Shown here: positions 27,301 to 42,000 of the stretch, in pieces
Layout of the letters: every line of letters begins with the position of its first letter
Position numbering within the stretch: the stretch's first letter is position 1
NCBI GenBank assembly: GCA_009869945.1
Contig: WIXG01000096.1
Coordinates: 62,001 to 126,000, forward strand
DNA: 64,000 nucleotides
Source of the DNA: Mesaphorura yosii
Lineage: Eukaryota; Arthropoda; Collembola; Poduromorpha; Tullbergiidae
Reading direction: 5' to 3'
Notes under the pieces: model-generated
Databases searched by the model: none
What the model was told of the DNA's origin: nothing
Seen by the model: the letters and a program-made list of their open reading frames with translations, nothing else
Translations under genes and position numbers: made by a program

Positions 27301-30300
27301 TTTAATTACAAGCTTGACACGGACACTTGAGTTGTGATAGCGCATAATTACAGTGCTTTGCAGGCTTTTGAGTATTTCCAAGCTTCAAGAGAAGTAGATA
27401 CTGATTAGAGTTCCTCTCAACCGGCGCACTTAAGACGTACAAGTACAAAGTTTCGCATTTCAGCGGAAGAGAGTCCACAGCCATGCGGCATGGACATGAC
27501 CAAGACAAGAAACTGTGTTGAGGAGTCCGTCGAATGAATCACATCACATCGCTTTGGTCGCACTGTGCAAGAATAACCCAGTCGAAGACTTTAACATTAC
27601 AAGCCTGCGACAATACCTTACTCTGTATTTATAGAATTATGCTTTATGCAAAAAATTAGCATTATTGTTATTGCAGCGGAGATTTGACGTACTGATTACG
27701 TCGAGCTTGCATGACGCAAGGTGAAAGTTCGGTCTGTGCACTAGAGCTGGGCTGACACGTTGATAATGACATTACAACTTTGAATGGTACACTGCACCGA
27801 CAGAGCCCAAACAATGGCCAGCTTGTCATGGTGTCAGTCAGGTCAGCGATAATAGATTCAAAGAACAGCTCCAGATATCTGTACTCCGTTTCGTACTTCG
27901 TATTTGTGCGACCTGCCCACAATGAATGATGATTCCGCCCGTTGTGCTGTCTTTGTCGTCGTGTCGCTCAATTGCATAATCCTTTTCATGGTTGGGTGAC
28001 TGCCTCATGAAAGTTTCAGACACAAAAGCGTCGAGTCCAGAGTCCACGTCCACTGCGGAGTGCAGTGCATAAGAATGAATGGGCCAGGTCGGGGTTCGCT
28101 TTTCTTCCGCACTGCAGCCAGCAATGGCCCCAATTTGTGAATGAATGAAGTTTATGTCTCGCAGGTCGAAAAGGTCAAGAAGAATTAACTTGAGTCAATA
28201 CTGAGCATTAGGGATGATTGTTATTGCTATGATGTAATGAGCAAACGAGCTCGATGAATCATGGCTCTTCGTGTTAAGCCGAGTCCCACTTTGTTTGGTC
28301 TGGCAATTGGTTGCGTTGCATGCAACTGTGGTAGGTAGAAAGTCAAGCGCAGGAATGCAAATTGGAACGCACAAACGGAACGACAGCGACAAATTCTGAC
28401 CTTTTGTTATGAATGGCATTTATGACTGCACATAACGGAACTGCTGAATGAAAGGAAAGGGCTGCAATTCAAAGACTCGATTTTACGACTGAACCAAAAA
28501 TGAAGTCGAGGGCCGTAAAAACCGAGCATTCAGGATAAACAGAACCCAGACAGATTTCCAAGAACGGTGACTTGTTTGGGATGTTTGTTTTGTCGGGTCC
28601 ATGTCAACCTTCGGCAGCCCTTCACTCTCGCAGCGACGGAGATACGCGCCTCGTTAGATATTTACTACATGTTTTAATTAAGCTTGCCTATATCGTGGAT
28701 CTCTTAATAGGTCGCCGTCAAGCATGTTTACCGTTTAAGAATTAACAAACGTGGTCCATGCCTCGCGAGAGAAATTAGTTTGCAGCGCAGTAAACATTTC
28801 CATGAGCAAGTAAGCCAATGAGTCAATCAAATGTCACGACGCGGCGAATGCGACAGGTTAACCGTTGACTTCCGTGCATTTTCTGCGCAGTCAAGCAGGC
28901 AGGCGCACGAATGGAGCACGTGCAATTGTTGCTGTTGACTGTTAAACATTCGTCGAGAGTGCACCGCGTAATCCGCATTCTCTTGTTTATTGGAGATTGT
29001 GGTTAAAAGAGGGAGATTTAAGAGCCATAAAAATTCTGCTGCAATTGCAACGCAGAGCTCACGGACTCCAATTTACGGTTTTGCAAAACGAGTTTTTGAA
29101 ATCTCATTAAGAAAGGAAGTTCGCATCACATGTCTCTCGGTGCACCCAACACGTCCACTCATGCCCATTATAAAAATAGGAAACCAGAGGTATTTAACCC
29201 TTTGAACTCTGATTCTGCTGCGGTGGAGTCAGTTTGTCAAAATATTTATCGTGCACATGTGCTGGGTCGCGATTCGCAAATAGTCTGAGCGAACAGTGCC
29301 ATGCCACCGTGTGCACCACAATTTATGAGAATCTTAATTTTTGAACTCGCCGTGGAGGAAAAGCAGCGAGGAACCGGTTCTCGTAATTTTTTGTCATGTT
29401 TTTGCTCATTTTCTTCGCTTTTCTCAATTTCCCAGAAGAAACTCTGCAATTTTTATCTCGCTGACATCGCTTGGCTCTACATTTGCATAAATTTCATTCA
29501 TTTCGCCAGCAAACGGTGAAGCAACACGAGAGGACAGCAAGCGACTGCTAATTAACTTTGTTTATGTGCGCCGTAATTGCGGTTGTGACTATATGTGCAT
29601 TATTTTACAGTCGGAGAAAGACAAAACAGTAATTTTCGTGATTGTGGATACAGCGATGCTTCGAATCTTCATCCCGCGCTCACCCTCAACCCCGTCACTC
29701 TACACCGCGTTCACAATAACAGAAACCGGATTTGAATTATCATCATCCCGAGCTATAAATGTCAACGAATTGTTTACGATGACGAACCAATTGCGATTGC
29801 TATCATTACGGCATTTCTGCTGCTATTATTATTGTCATTAAGATACCATAATGGTCGATCAGGGGACATGTTAATAATCCAATAAATCGACATCGCACCT
29901 CATCAATCCTATAATCGTTACTCGTTATTGCATTTTACCGTGCACGGAACAAGAAGAATGAAAGAAGAGTGCTGCGAGTGCGGGTACGTGAGAAAGTATA
30001 ATGCGGAACCCTCATCATCATCACCATTCGAATAGCTTTATTGCCATCCCCAACAGTTCACCGTGCGTATTTATTCGCATTCGCGCTGACAGTGGCGTTG
30101 TTTCCCTCAAATAATATGAAATTAATATTCATGGTGCATTTTTCTTTCGTGGGCCATCGTTGTTCGCTCCTGCATTCCTCTCGCTGTTGCTGTCAGAGTT
30201 CCTTGCCTTCTCTCTTGTAGCCAAACAACGCTGCCAGTGAACCAGTTGCCTTGCCCGCCGTACTACAGATCCTGCTATGTCTCCACCCGAGAACAAGTAT

Positions 30301-31675
30301 GATCAATTGATGAGACTGACGATGGATATACAGATAGGCTAGTCGTAGATCTTGACTTGAATTTGTGGTCACACATGTGCCTTGCCTTGCCATTGCTCGT
30401 ACATTCATCCTAATCAACATTTCAGCAACGCAGCCTCATCATCATACAAAGTGTTTACACAATGTTGTGCTGTGTCGGTGGAGCGTCGAACATGTGAGTC
30501 AGATGACTTTGTAGTAAAACGCATAGTAAATAAGGAAAAAAAAGAGTTCGTTGCACTCCTTCCTTCCGTTTAGTTCTTTGGTTTGGTTTTCCCATTCATT
30601 CATTCAGAGACCTGCACTGCCCCAGCCTGCGTACGCTTTTGATGTTGCATTCCTCGACTTGTTTTCCCGCAGCACTCCACGACAGTGATTCGCGAACTTG
30701 TTAGCACCTTTTTATATTTTTATATACGAGTTGACAACTTCTGACGATTGTCGTTGCGTGACGGTCCACGGTGGCATGGCACGGCGGGTCTAGCACCATT
30801 TGTTACATCATTAATCGCCATGAGAGTAGCACCTGCACCGCAGCAGCGCATGGAGCCCATGACTAAAAAGCCTATGAGTACGTGTAATGAGAAGGGTAAA
30901 TTGTTTTAATTGCTGGCCGCGCTGTTATTGTTTGGAAACGCGGTACAAATTGCATGTAAATTGTGAGCCAGTTGCCACTTACTTTGTTTCAAGTTGCATT
31001 TGGCAGCTCTCGTCTCTTCTGAGGGAAGGAAGGAAATGACACTTACGCCAACCAACACTTACAATGCAAACTTCGTCGTTTCTTCGCATTTAGGCTTTGT
31101 TTATTATTTTAATTAGTTTGTGCTCGTTTCTTGCGCTGCTGTCGCGATGATTTATCGTCTTAACAGCTGCTACGCGCCGTAAAGGTGTGAAACGCGAAAC
31201 ATTATTTCCACAAGTGGAGCTTGATACGATTCTCGTGCGCATGCATGAACAATCTGCAGTTGCGCTTCGTGCAAAGTGGAACCGAAAATCTCACATCGCG
31301 CCGAGGAGAGGCGGCGGTTGTGAGGGTGAGAAACGCGATCTGCGAGCGGCAAGTGGTATAGCACAGTGATTAGAATGAAGATCAACTAAAATCTTGTGTG
31401 TACAAACACGCAGGTTGAGAGAGAGTTGATCTAGACGCGAATACAAAGTCAGCGAATGAAAATATTACCAAAAAGGGCAATGGACTAGCCCAGACCAGAC
31501 ACAAGAAGACACTTTGTTGCTGCTGTATGCATGGCTTGACTGCAGTAAGCAGCAATTCCTCCGCATGTTTTTTGCCTCTGAAGTCTGAGGCTGACACTGA
31601 AGCTGCTGGTAATGGTGATGCGATGGTTGTAAACTAAACTCCTTTAAACATTCCACGCATTCTTTCATGGTTACA

Positions 31676-31690
31676 TCAGTCAGTCAGTCA
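31676..31690. repeat. (CAGT)n microsatellite
   Basis: Nearly four tandem copies of a four-base unit (TCAG/CAGT). No surrounding gene was identified. Confidence 0.75.
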
Positions 31691-34612
31691 TCCATGAATT
31701 CTTGGTAAGTTTCTTTTCTTGGCTGTGCAACAATTATACGCGCGAAGCGTGCACGTAGGAAGACGAGCACAGTTATGCAAAGTTCATCTTCAAGAAGCCA
31801 GTCGCAGTCTCCGTTCTCATGTTGACGCATTAAACAGCCTCCACTCGCGATGTCATTTGCATTTTGCATTTGCACTGAATTCCTTTCAAGTCTCGAGTTT
31901 TGGCTTGACGTGAGTTTATTTGCGAGTTGCATGCATACCAATTATTGTATTCATAACTTTAGATTATTGTATGCATATTAAGGGTGCATCCACTCCATGC
32001 GGCAGACGGCAGCGCTCGCATTCTTTCCCTTTTCTTGTCTTGGCTTTGACAAATTGACAATTTGTTGCGCTATGAAATGCGAAGCGAGAACGCGGGCTCT
32101 CATAAATTGTCTCGATGCGCTGATGAACTGAACTCTTCTTTGTTATTGCTTTAAGAAAGTAATTTAATAAATGATCGAGCATAAGCTAATTTATCACTCA
32201 ATACAAAAAGCTCTTCCAGCCACCGCTTGCCAATTTTCAATTAGGAAGAGAGAAAGACCAAAAGGCTGCGCTGAACTGATGACTCAATCGCTCATTGTAT
32301 TCGATATATCAATTGCCAATTAATTAAAATGGATTGCAGCTGATTAAATGCACGCGTCAATAATTGAAACCACGAAATGCAGGCTTCAACTATTGGCTTG
32401 ATTTATGGAACTCCGCCGCCGTAAGCAATCATCATGGTAAAAAATAAAATCAGGCGGAGATGATACCCTGATTAAAGCTCAAGTGCGCGAACTCGTGCGA
32501 CAATTACTACGACGTCCAGCGTAGCGTGTGTGATTTATTGAATAATTGAAAGAAATGAAATTACGACTAATTCTCCGGCTTTTGTAAATATTATGGCCCT
32601 CGCCTCCTTTCGATTTCAATTCAACTTCGCGTCATAATGAAATGGAAATTATGGCGCGCAATTGGACGAAGCTGCTTTGAGGCTTTGTTGTGGCCCTGTT
32701 CATGCAAGATGAAACTGGACCAATTTACTTCCTCAATCATCATCATTCATTTCTTTGACAAGCGCTTCTTCAGCAGCGTCGTGTCCTTACGCTGAGCTTT
32801 GTGGCTCGTCGTCGCGTCGAGTTGTGGTGAGTACTGTTTTGTCGTGTTTTGATGTTGAAATCAAAAAGTATAAATTAAAATGGACAGGCGAAGCATTGAA
32901 AGAAAAGGACCAAGCTCGCAAGTACAAGCTGACTCAAGTACTACATGAAGATACGTTCGGGTCTGACTTCCAGCTCGAGGACCAGATTTAAAAAGATCTT
33001 ATTCTAATTCCAGCTTAATGCCCCAATGCAATGCAGCGCGTGCTGCAACCAAGAACCGAGGCGCCCAAAGGTTATCCCACAATCTCAAGCTGAGATAATA
33101 TGATGCAATCTTGCATGCTGAAGCTGCGTTCGCATCAGTACATCATACTCAATTAATTGATGATGCGACGACCATGTAAGATTCGATCAAAAAGACGAGC
33201 ACAACAAAGTTTGCAGGTCCCAAGCTGTGCTTGGCAACAAGAAAAGTGAAAGTTTATCAATCTGAAGAGAGACAAGTGTGATGCGGTTACTCATTCATCC
33301 AATTGTGACTTAACTGGTAAACCATACATAAATAACCTCCACCATGGGCCAAGAGTACAATGTTCACTGCTGTGCGTCGTCTCTTCGTCTGTTTACAGTC
33401 TTCAGAATCTGCTTAAAATTCATATTTCGCTTCCTTATGCGTCGAGACTCGTCGTTAATGACAGAATTCGCCTTGGAAGTCTCTTATGTCTGGGCTCAAG
33501 CTGTCAAACAAGCCTGAAAGCCTGACTTGCCTGACCCATCTTTACTACTTATCTCCCGATTTACAACTTAATTACTGCAGCTTAAATTAAGCACGGTACT
33601 TCGAGATATCGAAGGTCAGTCCAATTCAATTCAGCCGTACTGGCAGGCATCGTCATAAATCAAAATTTACAACAAGCAATCAGGAGACAGCTGCAATGTT
33701 GTGACGGGAACATACTTTTCGAGTATAAAAGTCCTTGGTAAACGCAAATTTAAGGCTATCACATTCGAAATTTGAATTGCACTTTGGAACATCACATGGC
33801 AAGTGTCACAGGCATCAAGTCCACCAAATTTAGCAAGAATTTGAGGTGAGTGACAAGTCCACAAGGTTATTATTAAGCTAATATGCAAAAAACTGCAAAC
33901 GCAGTGCAATCGAATGGCACAATTCGAAATCTATGTGCGCAATAAACACACCAAACTTTCACAAATTCCCAGAAAGTGATCATCATATTTGCCAATGCGT
34001 GTCATGCGAACCGAGAATCATATTCAATAAGCACTGTACATGGCATTCGCAATGCATACGCGAGGCATTATGAAACCCATTTCAGACTAAAATAAAATAA
34101 AATCTTTTCCCTCTTTGCATTTTATTGTGCCACATATCTGTGACTGCTGCCTCTAATCACGAGCCTTGCTTGAAGTTTTGAGCCCAATTTCACACTTTTC
34201 GTTGCAAAGTCCACGTTTCCTGATTTACAAAATGGTTCGCTTTTAGGTGTGAAATGTAAGACAAAAGACAAGGAAATTATTTCAAGAAGCTAATTATATG
34301 CTCCTTTTTACACATTTTATTGTACCACTTTTGAAATGGCGTGCAAGCAGAATTTCATAACAGTGCGACTGTTCTGATTCAGCGCGAACATAAACACAGG
34401 GCATGAATTGTTCGTTTATGGGTAACTAGAGTCACAAGCCAAAAGTCTAGTTAAGCGTTATGCAACAGACTGGCTGAGATCTTAAAAGTTCATGTATTGT
34501 CTGCGAGTCTGCGTGTCGATCATTATTGCTAATCGCAAATGCAAATGTCATTCAGCGTCAAGACGAAGGTGGTAAATGGAATTTAGCACCTGATCACTGC
34601 CGACTTCGACTG

Positions 34613-34649
34613 CTGCTGTCTGGCTCGTTGGCGAGCAGACAGACAGCAG
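34613..34649. repeat. Strong hairpin, 15 bp with a 3-nt bulge
   Basis: The left arm CTGCTGTCTGGCTCG (34613-34627) pairs with CGAGC and CAGACAGCAG on the right (34632-34649). The loop is only four bases and a three-base bulge lies on the right arm. All 15 left-arm bases are paired. The arms share CTG/CAG-like repeats, so the fold could have arisen from simple-sequence DNA. Confidence 0.65.
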
Positions 34650-37600
34650 ACGGCTGCACGTCGAATTGGTGAAAGTTAAATGACTTGAAGCACGTTCGCA
34701 AATGAGCAAAGAAGCGTCGTATAAAATACAACTTTGTACTACGAAATTGTGTTTTAATACCCTTTTAATGATGATGATGTCTGCGACTGGGGAATTTGAG
34801 TGAGACGCAACAATGTTCGGCTTAGGCTTAGCGTACTTACCTTCCATAACATGCCCGTCTGGTCTGCGTGTAGCACGTAGTTACAACTATTTTTGTATGT
34901 CATCGTAGCCTTGCCTGTGGCACCGCAGCCTGATAAGCGCTTTTCACATTTTTTATTCAAATACCAAAGCACAAATCCTGTACATGATCCTTGCAATAAT
35001 TTCGTGTGGCTCGCATTGATCAGCGAATTGTAAGCTCTGAAAAGCATGTTTTTATGATCGTCTGTCTGCTTGAACTTTTAACCAATACGCCAGACATCAA
35101 ACCATGCACGAAGGATATTCGATGTCTAGTTTTTGTGTGGCAGGGGCAACCGAAAATTGGTTTGATGTTGGTAAGGTGATACACCGCATTCCAACGCATC
35201 CGTGCCGTGAAATGAATCATTGCTATGTAAAATGGAAACGGGACCGGCCCGGCCCAGAACATGACTTAATGACTGATCTTCTGATTCATGCTCATGACTG
35301 CAATTTAGGAGTCTGGCCAAAATCATGCCCACATATGATGTCTGAGGAAATGCAAGTTGTCCGTGAGTGTTCAGTGTTTGCGAATTGAGATCATAACCCA
35401 TGTTGAGGATGCACCGCTCCAGACGCGAACAAAAACATGACAATGTAAACGACATCGTAGTCTGTCCCGAGCCTTCAAACATAGTGAACAAGACGATCCT
35501 TCTAAGATCTGAAACGAACCGTCTCGACAGTCTCGAGCACGTTTTTCAATGCAACTCCACGCGAGTCAAGATACAATGTAAAAACTTCTGTGGTAAAATT
35601 CTTTTGCTTTGCCTGCGACAGTGTTTTCTTGGCAAAAAGCACATTCTCCAATCTGCATACATCATTCTCACACTTCCTCGTCTCACTAATCCTATTTTTA
35701 GCCGCACAGGAACAAGAGCGACAGGCTCAACCAATTTGCTTTTGGCTTTTGTTTCCGAAATTCCTGTCCGTGATTGCCGCTTAGCTGTTCTGTAACGCAA
35801 TCTCCTGAACAGAGTATCAATGGCACTTTGCACTGACAATTAGTGCGCTGCTCATGAGCGGATGAAATATGTAGTACGTGGCGCTTTTGGCAAACGGCGC
35901 ACGACGTATACATGAAACAAATTGTGCCGCTTGTACTTGAGTGAGCCTAACGAGGAGATGAAAATGAAGATGTATTTCCTCAGCCACACAAGACGGGAGA
36001 TAATGAAGAGATCGGTGCCCAGCCACAATGAAAACAATGCCGCTACTGAGCTGCATTATGCAAAATGCAAGACGCATTTCGAGTTTTGAGAGCTACGAAG
36101 TCATCACCTGACGCGTCGCAGAGACCATAAGAGCGTAGGCTTTTGAAACTGCTTAAATCTCGTTAAATCTGCTTCCAGCTGGTGTAAGCTCCTTCTCATT
36201 GTAAAACGTAACTTGCTGCAAGACGTAAAATGCTGATGCAAGCGATCTCAATTAGAAAATCACATGCTTAAAGCTTAATATTTAATGCGTTATTTGTATT
36301 CTTTTCTCACCCAACTCTTTTGTGTGTGCTTTTTAAAGCCGACCCCACGTCATGTTTGTCAAGAAGAAACTGCGACGAAGGAAATGCGACTTCTTTACCG
36401 CTGTAATCCGGAACACAATGCAATTCGAACAATAAACCGAGGCTGCTCTACTGCACCGGATAATAAATTCGTGAATTTTCTTCTTTCCTTGTGCAAACCC
36501 TGGTCATTTAATTTACAAGTGCAACACGAAGGGGATTACACGTGTAATTCCTGCTTTTGTTTGTCCCAGCTTGAGAAGTTCGAGGCAGGCGAAAACAATC
36601 TTATTCTTTGTCGCAAAATTTCAAGATATGGCCCGGATGACGAACACTTCAGGCGAAAAAATATTAATTATTTTCCTGCAATCATGCAACCTTTCACGTG
36701 AAATTAGCCTGACACAAATTAGCGACAGCACGCGCGTCACAGATTTTGCAAATATTGACGGGCATTGACGAACCCGGCCTGTTGCTCATGAATGCATCGC
36801 ATGATCAAAATAGGCAATGTGCACATGGGCTCTTGTGCAATGACGTCCTTTCCTGCTTCTCGCGAAAACATTTAATTTATTTATAAATTCTGTGCATTAC
36901 TGCAGTGCGCTGCATCCCATCGTGAATTAGTTTGTTTAGGTGCTGATATCAGTAATAAATTAATCACACGCTGTGCTGGGTGGGCTGTGTCTGGCAACAC
37001 GGCCATACTGTAGGGCTTGTTCTAAGTATATCCATCAGGCTGTTCCTCGTACGTAGGAAGAAATGGAAAAATTTGCGCGGACAAATTTATGAACATTTTC
37101 AGCAAGTAATTTATGCTGAAGGGTTGCGGTTTTTCATGAAATTTCCCAAAGGTATCAGCTGGAAAGTTTTCGCACGAGCCAGCGTTGTACTTTGCAATGG
37201 AAATAAAAAGCAGATGTCTGGCAGTGAAAAACATAAAAATTTACTATATATTAAAATGAAAGTCAATCCATTATTAACTTTCCTTCTCGCGAATTTCATG
37301 CGTGATTATTTGTGTCGGACGGTAACCTCAATTTTGTCCCCATTTTGCAACATCGCCGCGTGTATTTTAAGGAATACGGAGGACGAGTGCTGTTCGAGTA
37401 ACCCAGTTTCCAGGTACTGTCGAAACCACTAAACAGCATGGACAAGTTTCAAAATGAACGGCGTACAGAAGCATCGCAAAATAATATTGGCAATTTTCAA
37501 CCTATTTAGCATGAATTTAAATCAATTAACTTCACGGATGTTATTAAGCCACTTTGTACTCGATAAAAACCACAAAGAGGAGAAACCCGCAATGTCGCTG

Positions 37601-38852
37601 AAATGAATGAATATTTCTCCAGAACAGTAACTCGTGTACACGTGGAAGGGATTAGAGGCTCAAAACATGGCTGATTCCTGTAAACAACCGCGAAGGATGC
37701 GGACGTAAGTTCAGGTAATTTATTGCCCACGTCACACATGCAAAATTGAAATGCGAATGCAAAACACAGGTGATCGCCATTTTAATGGGGCAAGTGTTTG
37801 GCAGGATTTATGAACAGATGATGCAGAAATGAAGTCAAAATCAGCTTGCCGCATTTCCAAAGAAATTACAGTTGCTTATTTCTCGTAATTCAGTTAAGAT
37901 ATAATCATCCATCAAAATTAATGCGGCAAGTCTATCGAGATGAACTGCGATACGCTGTAGTTTCGGTGCACAGAAGTTCCATTGATGGCAATACAATGCA
38001 AAGGCGAAAGATTCAAGGCAACGCAAATCGCAGTCAGCCAAATGCAGCGTGTATTGATTTCCTCAGCCTTCGCCAAGTTTAACTCGCTTTTCGCTGTTGC
38101 GCAGCAGAGAATTAATTTAAAGGACATTTCTTTCCTTCTCTCCCAAGGCGTATGTAAAAGCAGAGGCAGATCATAATCGAGCATCAAATTGCCAATTGCG
38201 AGTTGGAGGTTTCGCTTAGCAATGCAAATCATGCGATAAAATGCTGCCGAATGAATTGGGCAAGTTTGGAATTATTTCGCGGTTATTTTGACGTTTGCGC
38301 GTATTTGGGCCACGCCAAGCCACGTACAGGTATGATGTACAATGTCGTAGTGATTGTGGCTGTAATGTGATACTAGCACGGATTGAGGATTATCGATATG
38401 ATGGCAACTTTGGCTGTTGGCGTATAAAATATGCTGAAGGAAATGAGGCTAAGGTCATTCTCCTTATAAACTCTCATACTTTGTACGTAGTAAACATTGT
38501 AGTACGATTTCGATGCAGGTTGCTTCTTTCTACTTTATTCTTGTTTGTAAACAAACTTCTCTACCCCACCATCCACACAGCAAAGTGTTGTTGCAACTCT
38601 TCGTGATTGTGTAGTTGTAGTGTTGCGATACAAAGGGCACAACAATACGTTGCACTTCTCATTCAGACGGTGGTGATGAATGGGTATGACTAAAGCCACC
38701 GCATTCCACTGAAATTCACCCATTCTGTTTGCATGCGAAATTATCGTAATTTTTTGCCAACCATCGAATAGAAAAATGTATTATTTTTTGTCGAGTCCTT
38801 TGAGTTGGTGCGTTGTGCAGGTGAGTATTCAAAAAGTTAAAGATTTCAATGC
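34650..38852. other. No gene recognised
   Basis: Frames of up to 150 codons occur (36980-37432 and 36285-36701, plus strand). They contain no recognisable domain, are irregular in residue composition and overlap frames on the other strand, so I do not call them genes. Confidence 0.45.
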
Positions 38853-38860
38853 ATGGCCAG

Positions 38861-39076
38861 CTTTGTTTGCCGGGAGCTTGAACGTTGGGCAATATCACGG
38901 CCAGAAAGCAAGAATGGTGGCGCAGGACTCAGGAGTCAGGATGCTAGTGCAGATCGTAGTATTTCTCTTCCTGACCCGGACATTGAGACCAGCATTCATC
39001 CATCCTTCAAAATTAATTCTGGGGATCCATCTGCACGGATTGATTGCTTACTTGCTAGTGGAATGCATAATTTTAG
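38861..39076 (+). CDS. Possible orphan exon, unknown product
   Basis: This is a weak call. One plus-strand frame reads with coding-like residue use, including SISLPDPDIETSIHPSFKIN and a following GDPSARIDCLL. It could start at an AG at 38859-38860 and ends at a donor-like TTTTAG|GTGAAA at 39076/39077, leaving phase 2. The same segment is also open in a second plus frame (38776-39096) encoding a hydrophobic sequence, so one of the two must be incidental. No family is recognised and no neighbouring exon was found within reach. Confidence 0.15.
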
Positions 39077-39080
39077 GTGA

Positions 39081-42000
39081 AACTACTGCGCACTGACACA
39101 CTTACAAAACGCCAGCAGCCTTGTAAGAGCAGCAGGAGCAATTAAATCGTGCACTGCGCCGTTCTTGGCTATAATAAAAGAGCGATTTAAAGAATAGAAA
39201 GTAATTTGCAATTGCAAGGCTCTCTACGTATGTGTTGCATTACAATTACAAAGCCAAAGATTCTAGTCTAGACTAGAAATGACTTGCGTACACATTTGCC
39301 TTGTGCTTACCTGAATTTACGTAGTGAATGCACATTTCACACGTAGACAGTGTACAGTTATTCTGGCATGAATTAAATTGCTCCTACGCCATTCTGACGT
39401 CACAATGAAAAATACAACATTGTAAAATAGCTGCGAGCTACACAACCGCACCGCAACTTTGTGCACTGCCATACAATGTATTTACACGCTGCTTCGTGGC
39501 TGCCGCGTGATTGTTGTGAAAGAAAAAGGAATGTGCAAAGATTGCGGCTTATTTGCAGAATTGTGTTGAGAAAGGTGGATTCCCGTTATGCGCGCTGGCT
39601 GCTGGCGATTGGCTGCCTGCTCAGTTTGCGCATTCATTTGCACTTCCCATTCCACAACCAGGAAGTTTATCTTGCGCTTCCACAAAGCGTTTCAGGGTGA
39701 AAGAAACCGACTCGTCGAATTACGATCGACCATTTTCTCGAACACGGAATGAATGAATGACACGATTTTCGACGACGATACTTAACGACGGTGCTTCGAA
39801 TGACCACAATAATGGTCGACGAGGATGCGCAGTGGCCGCCTTGGTTGAACTGGTCTTTGTTGTGTCTGTCTTCGAGACGTATCCGTATGCAACAAAAGAG
39901 CGCAGTGAGAGAGGAATGCAATCTGGTTATTCTTGAATTGCCGGTCGGAGTAACAATGCAGTGTAAACAAAAAGAAGTCACGACGACGACAAGTGTAATC
40001 ACGGTTTCGCGGCTCTCGGTCTTATTTTCATGATCTTATTTCCTCCTCGCCATCGTATGAACTAAGCAAGAAAGTACAGTAACAGTGCACAGGTTGCGAG
40101 CAATAATAACAGTTTCATTTTTGCTGTTACGCTCCCCGTCGTAGCCAAACTCATTGCGTGCGTAATCCGGGCGCTCATAAACAAGATTATTAAAAGAAAA
40201 TGAAGACGAGTCAAGTGGCGCTGTGCCGTTTTGAGGTCACAATCAACCGAATCAGAATACGATTTAGCGCGATGTGCTGGGAAAGCAAAAATGAGTGCAA
40301 AATGCGCTCAAAAGTCTCACGCTTGCGCTTCTGATCTCGTATTGGGTGTCCCATTTTCGTACTTATGGCCCATGGCCCTTTTGTGCGATCAGGTGGACCG
40401 AATACACATTATCGAAAGATAACTCGCCTCCGATTGTGCCGAATTGTAACCTGCTTTTGCGATAAATCTAGCACTGCTTACGTGTGTAATCGGAGGCTTA
40501 CACGCTTACGACTTACGCACGCCCGTGCCGTACGTACAATGTGCCGTTTGGCGCCCGTTCTTTCATGTCAATACGTACGGCTATTGTTATATGTCAGCAT
40601 AATCAATGACGAACATTATCGTTGGCGTATCTGTAGCATAATGCAAGTGTTCCGTGAATGCCGGTGTTTCTGTTACGTAAGTCAGCTCGGTGGTTGGTGT
40701 TTGTTCTATTCTTTTCTTGATCAAATCCGTACTTTGTACTTTGCACGTTGGATATTTTCCCTTTGCAACATCTATTTACAGATTAAACGCGGAGGTTGGC
40801 CATTGAGTGAGAGTACTGAGCAGTGAGCAGAGGCTACAAAAAATTTCCAACTGAAATTTCATACATTAAAGGCGTCACACGAATGAGGTCAAGTTGGAGC
40901 TGCTCTGAACTCAAATTCCAATCAAAGCAAACGCCTGAGTAATTGTGTCATACTGATTGATGAATTGCTCTAATCTGTATTTGCGATTTGCGAGCCGTGG
41001 CTGGGCTTTTGAAGTTATCAAATTGTCAACAGAGAGGCAAGGCAGGAATTTCGCGTTCTGTAAACAAATACCTGCCCATTATTGTTAATTGTCTCAAGAC
41101 GCAGCGTAACGATGCGCTGACTCGCAAACGTAAACATAAATATAAACAAGCTATTATGCAGCTTGCATTCCAAGTGCTAAGGTATGGCAGGATCGTGTAA
41201 TGCGCCGTTATAAAACTACATCCCATGGTTTTATGACCTCATTTTACAACTCAGTCTCAGTGAGCCGTCTGTCATGCTACAGCAGCCACAGCTACGTAAC
41301 GTAACTAATTCAAGAGAAACTGTGTGTCTGGCATAATGCTAATGTGTCTTTTGACATTGGCTAAGCAAGGCAACAGAAGAAAGACGCAGTAATGAAAATC
41401 GCACACCGATACGTGATACATTGTCGCGGCGCAAAGATAGGCCAACGAAAAAGAAGACGTTCCCGTTACTCGTGCCTGAAAAAAACTACGGCCGGCTGCC
41501 CATTTACTGTTTACACTGAGAATTAAAAAGTGAACAACTTCAACTGACTGGCTGGTTGCGCTGCGCTGCTGCAACAATGTTGATGCAAAAAATCAAATTG
41601 TTTTGTTGTTGTACGGTTGGAATTTTCCCTTCACACTTCACATGGCAGAGGAGGAGAAGAGAGCAGTGACAGCGAACGAGGTAGGCTACCGAGGAAGACA
41701 ACATCTTGCCTCAGCCGCTCTCAAATAGAACTCGAGCTCTGGGTTAAAGTGAATTTCTCATCACGCCTTGCTGTAGCGATGCAAAATTGCAACTTGTTGC
41801 ATCTTCACCACATCGTAAAATCACAAAGGGCGTCTCGTAACAACCTCTCGCTGATATTATGAGCTTTTCGAACACATCGTTGAAAAGTCCACGTCATTGT
41901 TACGCTGCTGCACTGCAGTTCGCTTTTATCGAAAAGTGCATCAGAGTTGCAACACCAACAGTGACCCCTGACTGACAGGGCCTGAATAAACATAAATTTC

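Larger units (their letters stand above)
17989..34612. other. No gene recognised
   Basis: More than 16 kb in which only short frames occur on both strands. None shows a recognisable domain, and none pairs a believable acceptor and donor with coding-like sequence. Small simple repeats occur at 24346-24365 and 31676-31690. The interval may be intergenic or an intron of a gene whose exons lie outside; the sequence alone does not decide. Confidence 0.45.

Noticed and set aside
31340..31380. A-box-like sequence TATAGCACAGTGATTAG
   Set aside because: No paired B box and no anticodon stem, so neither a tRNA nor a SINE is supported.
32755..32991. Plus-strand frame with TTCTTCAG upstream and GTGAGT downstream near 32826
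   Set aside because: The splice-like signals bracket only about 50 bases with no recognisable peptide. Such pairs occur by chance in this much sequence.
36980..37432. 150-codon plus-strand open frame
   Set aside because: No domain, no splice or promoter context, and overlapping frames on the opposite strand.
40365..40826. 153-codon plus-strand open frame
   Set aside because: Cys/Arg-heavy composition without any family signature; it includes an inverted repeat and looks non-coding.
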